Source of the DNA: Thermodesulfovibrionia bacterium
GTDB taxonomy: Bacteria; Nitrospirota; Thermodesulfovibrionia; UBA6902
Length of the DNA stretch: 59,511 nucleotides
Reading direction: 5' to 3'
Assembly (NCBI GenBank): GCA_945786855.1
Contig: CALZGI010000123.1
Coordinates: 1-59,511, forward strand
In this document: one piece after another, positions 18,848-26,235 of the stretch
Position numbering within the stretch: the stretch's first letter is position 1
Layout of the letters: every line of letters begins with the position of its first letter
The notes under the pieces: model-generated
Databases searched by the model: none
What the model was told of the DNA's origin: nothing
The model's input: only the letters and a program-made list of their open reading frames with translations
Translations under genes and position numbers: made by a program

Positions 18848-19303
18848 TCACTCTTTTGCTGCAGAATCTACTAAATGGTCGGTTATCAGGCCAAAGAAAC
18901 TTTCATCCCCCCGCTCATAATGCCATCCCAGATGAATAAGACAATTTGAGCATATGCTCATACTCCAGCTGAAACCTTCAAACCACGTATTTTCAAGGGT
19001 GGGGTCTACATCGACAGCACATCCTCCGGCAGCGGAAAAACAGCTGATTTCATAAGTAAATCCTTCAGGATTTGTAAATGTATGAGTATGATGTCCATCA
19101 ACGGAAATGATACTCTCCGAAGACGTTATTCTGTTGCCGCAGTTTTTGCACGCTATAAAACGTTCTTCATTCAAGCCGAACTTCTTTTCTGTTTTTATCT
19201 CGATGTCTGTAGAAGATTTCTCTTCACCTGAATTAAGCATCCAAAGATGAAAATCTTCGGTTTGTATGATGTCGTTACTCTTATAGTCTCTGTATCGTTC
19301 CAT
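18848..19303 (-). CDS. Stand-alone CULT-domain protein (cereblon thalidomide-binding domain family)
   Basis: A 151-residue protein whose second half is a CULT domain, the fold that binds thalidomide and uracil-like ligands in eukaryotic cereblon and occurs as single-domain proteins in some bacteria. Two CxxC pairs (C52/C55 and C118/C121) should hold the structural zinc. Three tryptophans, W107, W113 and W127, have the 6- and 14-residue spacing of the cereblon aromatic cage (W380, W386, W400 in human), within NTWFEGFSWSMSICSN and HLGWHYERG. The segments FTNPEGFTYEISCF and FFGLITDHLV also match. No signal peptide is present, so it is probably cytoplasmic. AAAGGA precedes ATG 19303. The natural ligand is unknown, and the N-terminal 45 residues are not part of the domain. 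Confidence 0.85.
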   Translation of the reverse strand: MERYRDYKSNDIIQTEDFHLWMLNSGEEKSSTDIEIKTEKKFGLNEERFIACKNCGNRITSSESIISVDGHHTHTFTNPEGFTYEISCFSAAGGCAVDVDPTLENTWFEGFSWSMSICSNCLIHLGWHYERGDESFFGLITDHLVDSAAKE

Positions 19304-19552
19304 GGAATGTCCTTTACTGCTTGTGGTGCCTTGAATAGAATTGACCGAAATGCTGCTCTATTATAAATGAGAGAACAAATAAGTACCATACGAGAACCAG
19401 TGGCGTCCTGATTCGCTTGTGCAGGATGTTCTAAGAAAGCATATTGAATAAACTAAGAGAGACTTTACTGTGCCTGAAGAAACAATTAATGCGGCGGGAG
19501 AACGCTTCTTTAGTATTCGAAAATACACTAAACTCGAAAGAGAAGATTATTG

Positions 19553-19726
19553 TCAGTTTTCACGAATGGTGTTTATTATCTTTTCCTTCATGGCATCTGA
19601 CATTCCCTTCATATTATGCTTGGTTGCTCCATGTTTGGCCACTTTCTTCAGCAGTTGATCCACTGTTTCCGCCCGGCCTTTCCAGTTGCATGCCCCTCCT
19701 AAATCCTTGCAGACAAAAACCTTCAC
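19553..19726 (-). CDS. DUF1059 small protein
   Basis: A 57-residue protein starting at GTG 19726, chosen because AAAGGAGGGG (19740-19731) lies 4 bases upstream and the DUF1059 domain begins right after it. A longer frame from ATG 19780 would add 18 residues with no family support. The sequence has the CxDLGGxCxW element (CKDLGGACNWKGRAETVD) and the helical HGATKHNMKGMSDAMKEK tail of DUF1059, which are small, possibly metal-binding proteins of unknown function. It is a monocistronic-looking gene between the CULT gene and the glycogen-binding gene. Confidence 0.8.
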   Translation of the reverse strand: MKVFVCKDLGGACNWKGRAETVDQLLKKVAKHGATKHNMKGMSDAMKEKIINTIREN

Positions 19727-19780
19727 CCAGCCCCTCCTTTTTGCGTACTTTAATTCAAGTATATCAAAGTGATATTCCAT

Positions 19781-20046
19781 GTCAAGGACCTGTTGATTCT
19801 GAATCAGGAATAATTTAAATTCCTTGCCCTTCAGGATTAAAGAAATCTTTATCAGGTGCCGGGGAAAATTATTCTATAAAGGGGGATTTCAGCTGAGTCA
19901 GCTTCCGGAATCACAAGATCATTAGCCTGCTTTATACGCTAATTAAAGCTTTTTAGTAGACATGGGATACATTTGTTGATAAATAAACTAAAAGAGATAA
20001 TGCATTTATATATGTTAATCATAAATAATTTTATGTGAGGACTACT
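19781..20046. other. Intergenic region between divergent small genes
   Basis: No gene is supported here. The last 100 bases are AT-rich and could hold the promoter of the + strand gene at 20047, but no hexamer pair is convincing. GAGG at 20037-20040 is the ribosome binding site of that gene. Confidence 0.45.
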
Positions 20047-20436
20047 ATGAAAAAGAAGGCAGAGAAGGTCTCTACAAAGGCAGGCACTGCGAAAAAAGAT
20101 GCAAATAAGCCTTCAGGTAAAGCAAAGAAAATGGTCATTCAAAAGGATTTTCAGAGGGCAAAATCCACGTGCAAAGTTACGTTCCGGCTTCCCAAAGATG
20201 CAGCTCCCGGGGCAAGATCTGTGCATGTAGCAGGGGATTTCAATAAATGGAATGTGACAGAGACTCCCATGAGAAAACTTTCAAACGGTGATTTTACGTT
20301 AACGATGGAACTGCCCTGTGACAGGGAATATAGTTTCCGGTATATTATCGATGCAAATCACTGGGAAAAGGACTGGTTTGCGGACAAACACATTCCCGGT
20401 GATTCCGAAGAAGATGATTCAGTAATAGTACTTTAG
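20047..20436 (+). CDS. Stand-alone glycogen-binding (AMPK/CBM48-type) domain protein
   Basis: A 129-residue protein starting at ATG 20047, 6 bases after GAGG; a GTG at 20035 is in frame but would overlap that site. The first 45 residues are lysine-rich and low-complexity, probably disordered. The rest is an Ig-like glycogen-binding domain of the AMPK-beta/isoamylase-N type: VTFRLPKDAAPGARSVHVAG, FNKWNVTETPM, then GDFTLTMELP and YSFRYIIDANHW ending in DWFADKH. Such domains bind alpha-glucan chains. No catalytic domain is fused, so it may be a glycogen-associated adaptor; the basic tail could bind nucleic acid or acidic surfaces (inference). Confidence 0.87.
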   Translation: MKKKAEKVSTKAGTAKKDANKPSGKAKKMVIQKDFQRAKSTCKVTFRLPKDAAPGARSVHVAGDFNKWNVTETPMRKLSNGDFTLTMELPCDREYSFRYIIDANHWEKDWFADKHIPGDSEEDDSVIVL

Positions 20437-20666
20437 TGTAAAGACAAACTTCCCACATGTTTTACAATTTCGCGGAAGCCCGCCGAACCATTTCTGTCGA
20501 TATATATTACATGTGTTAAAAGTGTTAACGAAAAATGCACTGCTGAACGAGAACCATATAATTAATAAAGTGTTATTTCAGGCAGTTATGATGAGGGCAT
20601 TACTGGCATCTTAATTGCGGTTTACCTACTGTCTCCTTATCCTTCAGCAAAAAAACGAGAATCACA

Positions 20667-21245
20667 ATGACAAGGAATATTTGCATATTTATCCTGCTGG
20701 TTTCGCTTAATTCAGGGTGTGCCTTTACATTATCACATAACGGCTCACCGTCCGACAGCAAGCGACTTGCTGCAGAGTTTAACCAGCTCGGAAATGGCTT
20801 TTTCTCTAAGGGGCAGTATGACCGTGCCATAAGGGAATATAAGAAGGCCATTAAGATCTCTCCCCGCTATGCCAAGGCTCACAGCAACCTTGGGTATGCA
20901 CTCTTTGAAAAAAAGGAATATGACCGGGCCCTTATCCAATTCGGCAGGGCAATAGAAAACAATCCGAGATACGCACGGGCATATAATAATCGCGGACTCG
21001 TTTTTTTTGCTAAGGGACAGTATGACCGTGCAGTTCTCGACTACAACAGAGCTATTGAGCTTGAACCTGAACTTGCAAAACCCTATGACAATCGCGGAAC
21101 GGTATATATGTTGACAGGAAAAATAGAAAAAGCATGTTCCGATTTTGTGCGCGCCTGTGATCGGGGTGAATGTTCAACATATGAGATGCTGGCCGAGAAT
21201 GGCTATTGCAATTTCAGTCAACTGGCAATGTCACTTCCCTATTAA
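20667..21245 (+). CDS. TPR-repeat lipoprotein
   Basis: A 192-residue protein with a lipoprotein signal peptide ending in LNSGC (Cys18). About three and a half tetratricopeptide repeats follow from residue 45 to 175: GNGFFSKGQYDRAIREYKKA, then NLGYALFEKKEYDRALIQFG, NRGLVFFAKGQYDRAVLDYN and NRGTVYMLTGKIEKACSDFV. TPR lipoproteins act as scaffolds at the outer membrane, for example in pilus or secretin assembly. It lies 180 bases before the exporter operon on the same strand and could assist it, but no overlap or shared promoter proves this. Confidence 0.88.
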   Translation: MTRNICIFILLVSLNSGCAFTLSHNGSPSDSKRLAAEFNQLGNGFFSKGQYDRAIREYKKAIKISPRYAKAHSNLGYALFEKKEYDRALIQFGRAIENNPRYARAYNNRGLVFFAKGQYDRAVLDYNRAIELEPELAKPYDNRGTVYMLTGKIEKACSDFVRACDRGECSTYEMLAENGYCNFSQLAMSLPY

Positions 21246-21425
21246 ATCTCAAACTTATATTTTTTCCATCCAGAATTATACGTCTCTTAAACTTATCAAT
21301 TGCTAGTTTTCCCGGCCCCTCGTTCCCTTAAAAAATTCCCTCTTTTTATTAAAGGTTACTGTATTGAATGCCGAATAAGAAAATACATTCGTATCAGGTA
21401 TACACATTTATGGAGGGAATGAAAT

Positions 21426-22289
21426 ATGTTTGTGACCAATTCTGCACTTACAAATAAATCGAGGCAGCTGCTATGCTCCATGTTTGCAATAGCCTCAGTC
21501 CTTTATTTCAGCGCACACGCACAGGCCCAGGAAGGAATAGCTGCTATAACCGCTCCAAGTGCGGATGTGGCTCTGTCATTTATCAAACCGGGTCGTATTT
21601 CAAAAGTTCGCGTCAAGGAGGGTGATCTTGTGAAAGCCAATCAGACCCTTCTCCAGCAGGACGATGCTGTGGAACAGGCCCAGCTATCATTGATCAGGGA
21701 ACAGAGCAAGGACACGACCCAGATAGAATCACGAAAGGCCAGCCTTGAACAGAAGAAAGTGTATCTGAATAAGCTGACCTGGGCGGCCCAGCGCGGTTCG
21801 GCCACTGAAATGGAAGTGCAGGAAGCAAAACTGGAAGTCAGAATCGCTGAATACTCCCTGAGAACTGCCGAGTTTGAGCATGAACAGAACAAGAGGAAAT
21901 ACGATGAGGCAAAGATACACGTTGATAATATGGTATTGAAAAGCCCTATATCGGGCCGCATCGAAAAGGTTGAGGTTGAAGCAGGGGAATCAATAGATGG
22001 TCTTGCCAGTGCCGTCCGGGTTGTACGGACCAATCCGCTCTGGATCGATGTACACGTGCCCTTTGAAGAGGGAAGAAGCCTTAACCTGAATCAATCTGCA
22101 GAGGTTATATTTCCAGGCATGGAGCAGGAACCAGTAGAGGGGAAGATAATTTTTGTCTCTACCGTAGCAGATGCTGCAAGCTCAACATTAAGGGCACGCA
22201 TTGAGGTTGAGAATAAAGAGAACAGACCGGTGGGAGAGCATGTGACGGTGCTTTTCGGCAACTCTGAAAACATCAGTAACGTGGAATAG
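21426..22289 (+). CDS. Periplasmic adaptor (membrane fusion) protein, HlyD/RND type
   Basis: A 287-residue adaptor that would bridge inner-membrane components to the TolC-like channel. The signal peptide (about residues 15-35) ends at AHAQAQEG. A split biotinyl-lipoyl-like domain surrounds a coiled-coil hairpin: GRISKVRVKEGDLVKANQTL (about 58-77), hairpin helices (about 85-165, charged heptads), then LKSPISGRIEKVEVEAGESI. A beta-barrel follows (NPLWIDVHVPFEEGRSL). The C-terminal membrane-proximal domain is short. GGAGGG lies about 8 bases before ATG 21426. The TolC gene follows after 14 bases. This is the first gene of a five-gene + strand operon and has no RND pump or ABC transporter partner in the window. 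Confidence 0.9.
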   Translation: MFVTNSALTNKSRQLLCSMFAIASVLYFSAHAQAQEGIAAITAPSADVALSFIKPGRISKVRVKEGDLVKANQTLLQQDDAVEQAQLSLIREQSKDTTQIESRKASLEQKKVYLNKLTWAAQRGSATEMEVQEAKLEVRIAEYSLRTAEFEHEQNKRKYDEAKIHVDNMVLKSPISGRIEKVEVEAGESIDGLASAVRVVRTNPLWIDVHVPFEEGRSLNLNQSAEVIFPGMEQEPVEGKIIFVSTVADAASSTLRARIEVENKENRPVGEHVTVLFGNSENISNVE

Positions 22290-22303
22290 GAGTAATAAAT
22301 AGA

Positions 22304-24367
22304 ATGTTATCAAAAGGAATTAATATATTCATTCTTAATCGCTTTCGTATGCTGTCATTAAAACCTGTTATGCAGATAGCCATGCCGGCCCTTGTCGCAC
22401 TGATGCTCATGAGCAGCTGCGTTTCCGATACGGTAAATACCGGAGGAGTTGTCGCACCCTATCAGGAAGCCCTTGTTGAAAACAGCCCGCAGGAACGGAC
22501 GGCAACTGATGGGTTGGAACAAATCCGTCCTGTAGCAGACCCGCGTTTCCCGGTTTTGGAGGCTGAAGAAAACACCTCCGGGGACAGGGTTGTTCACCTT
22601 TCAATTAAGGATGCTGTGATGCGGGCACTGGTAAACAGTCCTGAAATTGCTGTCTTCAGTTTTGACCCGTCAATCGCGCGTGAGGGGATCGGGATAGCCG
22701 CTGCTGAATTTGATGTAACGGCATTCGGGCAGTACGGTTATGATAAGCAGGATTATCTGGCAAACGACATATCCGAAAGCGGACGGTCACATTCAAGTTT
22801 ATGGGAGGCAGGAGTGAAGCAAAAGGGTATTACCGGTGCCGAATGGAGCCTGGCCTATTCCTATACAAGAAGTGTGGACGAGTCGCTCAGCAGGAGGTTT
22901 AATACCGGTTATGAACCAACGATGACGCTGGAGCTTAAACAGCCTCTTCTTCGTGATGCATGGACAGATATTAATATGGCGCATGTGAACATATCAAAGC
23001 TTCATTACAAAAAATCTCTGGAGGATTTCCGAAGGAAAGCAGAGGAAATATCGACCCGGGTAATAGCCCTGTACTGGAGCCTTTATCAATCACGCCATGA
23101 TGTAGAAATACAGGAAGCTCTACTGCAGCGTACAGCTGAAACCCTGAGAAAAGTGGAAGACAGAAAAGATATAGATGCAACGCTCGGTGATATCAAGCAG
23201 GCCGAAGCTTCTTTAAAGCTAAGAGAGGCAGCAATGCTGAATATACGGCAAAAACTCTCTGATATTCAGGACAGGCTGGTCCGGGTCCTTGCGGATCACC
23301 AGATGAATCTGATCGATGATCTCGAAATCATCCCGACGACTTCCCCCGGGACAGGATCCTTTGAGCTTGACCAGTCTGCACTTATGGAGCTGGCCCTGAA
23401 TAACAACCCTGATATCGGAGGAGCACAGCTTGACGTGAAAATTGCCGAGATTAGTGCCGATGTAGCGAAAAGACAGAGAATGCCAAGACTCGATGTAGTT
23501 GCATCTGCTCAGACGCAGGGCCTCTCCGATTCACCGGGAGAAGCATACGAGGCGATTTCCGGCAGCGATTATGTTAGTTACACCTTTGGATTAAATTTTG
23601 AATATCCTTTCGGAAACCGCGAAAGAAAATCTGAGTATCGACTGAAAAAACATGAACATTCAAAGGCCCTTTCAAATTTACAGAACATCTCCGACAAAGT
23701 AGCCTCCCAGGTTAAGGAAAGCCATCGCTCCGCAATGACGGCACATAGCGAGATAGCAATTCAGAAAGATGCTGTCAGTGCAGCAGGAATCCATTTGCAG
23801 TCCCTGGAAGATATCGAAACCGTGCGCAAGAAGCTTACTCCGGAATTTCTCCTGGCCAAGATCCAGGCGCAGGATTCGCTGGCTCGTGCACAGAGATCAG
23901 AAATTAAGGCAATTGCTGATTACAATATTTCGCTTGCCAGAATTGCTGAGGCTACCGGCAAAGTTAAGGATTTGCAGTATATGGAACAGTTCGTCAATCA
24001 TGAAGAGAGCATCCTTACCGAACCAATGAACTACGCAGTGGTCAAAAAAAGTTCTCCTGCTCCTGAGAAAAAGAATTCACTGTCTGCGGTTACAGAAAAA
24101 AACGATTTACCTTTTTTACATCAACGTCTCCTCGAAAGAGAGCTCGTGGTTCTCAGCGAAGAAGAGCCCGCAGCTCCTGTCTGGCATGGTGTAATGCAGA
24201 CAGAGTATCTGGTACGCAAGGAAAAGAGTCTTTTCCCGCCATTCCGTCACAGCCTGCTTGAGAATAAGTCTCCTCTGCAGAAAAAAAGAATTCCCTTACC
24301 CTATTTCCATTTCAGTCTGATGGACTCATTACTACACATGGGGAATTACCAAATTGCAGGGCGCTGA
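22304..24367 (+). CDS. TolC-family outer-membrane channel, lipoprotein, with extended C-terminal tail
   Basis: A 687-residue outer-membrane efflux protein. The N-terminal hydrophobic segment ends in LMLMSSC (Cys about residue 45), a probable lipobox. Two outer-membrane-efflux repeats cover about residues 100-575, with helix patterns such as ISTRVIALYWSLYQSRHDVE and SLARAQRSEIKAIADYN. Typical family length is 420-500 residues, so about 100 C-terminal residues are extra. That tail holds three degenerate repeats: LPFLHQRLLE (about 602), FPPFRHSLLE (about 643) and LPYFHFSLMD (about 665). The tail overlaps the start of the next gene. It would provide the exit channel for the exporter encoded by this operon. 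Confidence 0.9.
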   Translation: MLSKGINIFILNRFRMLSLKPVMQIAMPALVALMLMSSCVSDTVNTGGVVAPYQEALVENSPQERTATDGLEQIRPVADPRFPVLEAEENTSGDRVVHLSIKDAVMRALVNSPEIAVFSFDPSIAREGIGIAAAEFDVTAFGQYGYDKQDYLANDISESGRSHSSLWEAGVKQKGITGAEWSLAYSYTRSVDESLSRRFNTGYEPTMTLELKQPLLRDAWTDINMAHVNISKLHYKKSLEDFRRKAEEISTRVIALYWSLYQSRHDVEIQEALLQRTAETLRKVEDRKDIDATLGDIKQAEASLKLREAAMLNIRQKLSDIQDRLVRVLADHQMNLIDDLEIIPTTSPGTGSFELDQSALMELALNNNPDIGGAQLDVKIAEISADVAKRQRMPRLDVVASAQTQGLSDSPGEAYEAISGSDYVSYTFGLNFEYPFGNRERKSEYRLKKHEHSKALSNLQNISDKVASQVKESHRSAMTAHSEIAIQKDAVSAAGIHLQSLEDIETVRKKLTPEFLLAKIQAQDSLARAQRSEIKAIADYNISLARIAEATGKVKDLQYMEQFVNHEESILTEPMNYAVVKKSSPAPEKKNSLSAVTEKNDLPFLHQRLLERELVVLSEEEPAAPVWHGVMQTEYLVRKEKSLFPPFRHSLLENKSPLQKKRIPLPYFHFSLMDSLLHMGNYQIAGR

Positions 24368-26234
24368 TCAGTTCAGATCAAAATCGTCATCTCACTCTGA
24401 GCTGAGTAGTGTTATCAGAGACCTGCAGAAGATCCGGCAGTTCACGGGACATCCGGGAAAATTCTGGCCCGCTTTTCTGAAACTTCTGACAGAGATTGCA
24501 GGAGCCAGATCGGGTATGCTGCTTGCCGAGGGAAAGGACGAAGGGGCATGGAGAAAACTCGGAACATGGCCTGAAAAAGAAAGTAGCTACTTCCAGTCTC
24601 CTGAATTGATTCCCGTGCTTCAAAGGATTGCTGAGTCCTCTATTGAGAAAGGATGTACGTGGGAACAGAAAAAGGCAGGCGCTGAGAATGAGAGGGATGT
24701 AACCGCTCTGGCACTTCGTCTCGAAATGGAGGAAACCGAAAAAAATCATATCGCTGTTCTCGTTTTTGACGGACTTCCGACGGAAAAAATATATTCTGTT
24801 GTGAATACTCTTAAACTGGTTGCCGATACGCCCTCTCTCTATCATCGCAGCCGTTCCGCCCATCAGGCGGTAAGCGATGCAGCGCAGTTTACTGAAGCAC
24901 TTGATCTTACGGCTCTGCTCAATTCAGAAAAAAAATACATGTCATCGCTTATGCTCTTTGTAAATGAAATTGCCTCCCGCTACCACTGTCTGAGGGTAAG
25001 CATCGGATGGCTCGAAAGTGGATATGTACATATGCAGGCCATAAGCCATATGGAACGTTTTGAAAAAAAGATGGACATAGTACAGACACTCGAAGTTGCT
25101 ATGGAGGAATCCCTGGATCAGAATGAGGAAATCCTCTGGCCCCCTGTTGAAGGAAGTACTGCAGTAGTCCGTGACCATGAATCATTTTCTCATGCCCAGG
25201 GCACTCAATTTATAATTTCTCTTCCGATCAGGGTAGATGAGATAGCGGTCGGTGTTCTTACCTGCGAACGCAGTGAGACCCCCTTTTCTGAAGGGGAAGT
25301 CCTGAGGCTTCGCCTTTTGTGCGACCAGGCTGCACGGAGGCTGGACGATTTAAAAAAGAATGACCGCTGGATCGGGGCACGAATGGCAGGAACCCTTCGT
25401 GAAGGAGCGTCCCGGCTGCTCGGGGTTGAACATACATTTGCAAAGTCCGCTGCACTCTTTGTGTGCTGCCTTTTGATATTTCTCATGTTCGGGAAAATAG
25501 AGTATCGTGTTGAGGCGCCCTTTATCCTCAGAAGCGATGATGTCAGGTACATACCGGCCCCCTTTGAAGGCTATATTGATAAAGTAATTGTTGAGATCGG
25601 AAAGGAAGTAAAAGAGGGGGACCTCCTCCTTACCCTCGATACGGGGGACCTTCTGCTTGAAGAGTCGGCGGCTATTGCCAATCAGATACGCTACTCCCGG
25701 GAAGCGGAAAAATCGAGGGCAGACAACTCTCTCGCTGAAATGAAAATAGCCCTTGCCCTGGCAGATCAGGCCAAGGCACAGCTTGATCTTGTCCGGTACC
25801 GGTTAAGCCGGGCTGACGTAAGGGCACCCTTTAGCGGGATAGTTGTAGAAGGCGACCTTGAAGAGCTTCAGGGTGCGGCAATCAAAAAAGGTGATGTCCT
25901 TTTTAAAATATCACGGATTGATACCATGTACGCAGAACTCGAAGTGAGCGAGCGTGACATACATGACATGTCTAAGGACATTTCTGGAGAGATGGCTTTT
26001 GTCAGCCAGCCATGGTTGAAATATCCCCTTCGGATCGGGAATGTTGATCCCGTGGCTGTTGTCAGGGAAGAAGGAAACGTGTTTCTGGTAAAAGGGACAT
26101 TTGTGGAGGATTCTGACAATTGGTGGAGACCGGGCATGAGCGGCATTACAAAAATTAATATGGGGAAACGGAATGTTCTGTGGATAATTACGCACCGAAC
26201 TGTCGATTTCTTCCGTATCCTCCTTTGGTGGTAA
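24354..26234 (+). CDS. GAF-domain plus HlyD-type adaptor, membrane-anchored
   Basis: A 626-residue fusion starting at TTG 24354 inside the end of the TolC gene (14-base overlap); no ATG occurs in the first 45 residues, so this rare start is the best choice. The N-terminal 360 residues are cytoplasmic and include a GAF-like domain (about 185-340: SLMLFVNEIASRYHCLRVSI, FIISLPIRVDEIAVGVLTCE, LRLLCDQAARRLDDL). One membrane helix (about 365-383) leads to a periplasmic adaptor: APFEGYIDKVIVEIGKEVKE, a helical hairpin, RAPFSGIVVEGDLEE and a barrel. A regulatory GAF on the cytosolic end of an adaptor suggests that export is gated by a small ligand. The M50 gene follows after one base. Confidence 0.87.
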   Translation: MQGADQFRSKSSSHSELSSVIRDLQKIRQFTGHPGKFWPAFLKLLTEIAGARSGMLLAEGKDEGAWRKLGTWPEKESSYFQSPELIPVLQRIAESSIEKGCTWEQKKAGAENERDVTALALRLEMEETEKNHIAVLVFDGLPTEKIYSVVNTLKLVADTPSLYHRSRSAHQAVSDAAQFTEALDLTALLNSEKKYMSSLMLFVNEIASRYHCLRVSIGWLESGYVHMQAISHMERFEKKMDIVQTLEVAMEESLDQNEEILWPPVEGSTAVVRDHESFSHAQGTQFIISLPIRVDEIAVGVLTCERSETPFSEGEVLRLRLLCDQAARRLDDLKKNDRWIGARMAGTLREGASRLLGVEHTFAKSAALFVCCLLIFLMFGKIEYRVEAPFILRSDDVRYIPAPFEGYIDKVIVEIGKEVKEGDLLLTLDTGDLLLEESAAIANQIRYSREAEKSRADNSLAEMKIALALADQAKAQLDLVRYRLSRADVRAPFSGIVVEGDLEELQGAAIKKGDVLFKISRIDTMYAELEVSERDIHDMSKDISGEMAFVSQPWLKYPLRIGNVDPVAVVREEGNVFLVKGTFVEDSDNWWRPGMSGITKINMGKRNVLWIITHRTVDFFRILLWW

Positions 26235-26235
26235 C

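Noticed and set aside
20437-20666. Possible small RNA or gene in the 230-base gap before the TPR lipoprotein
   Set aside because: No stable hairpin with a U-run, no supported frame and no promoter pair were visible.
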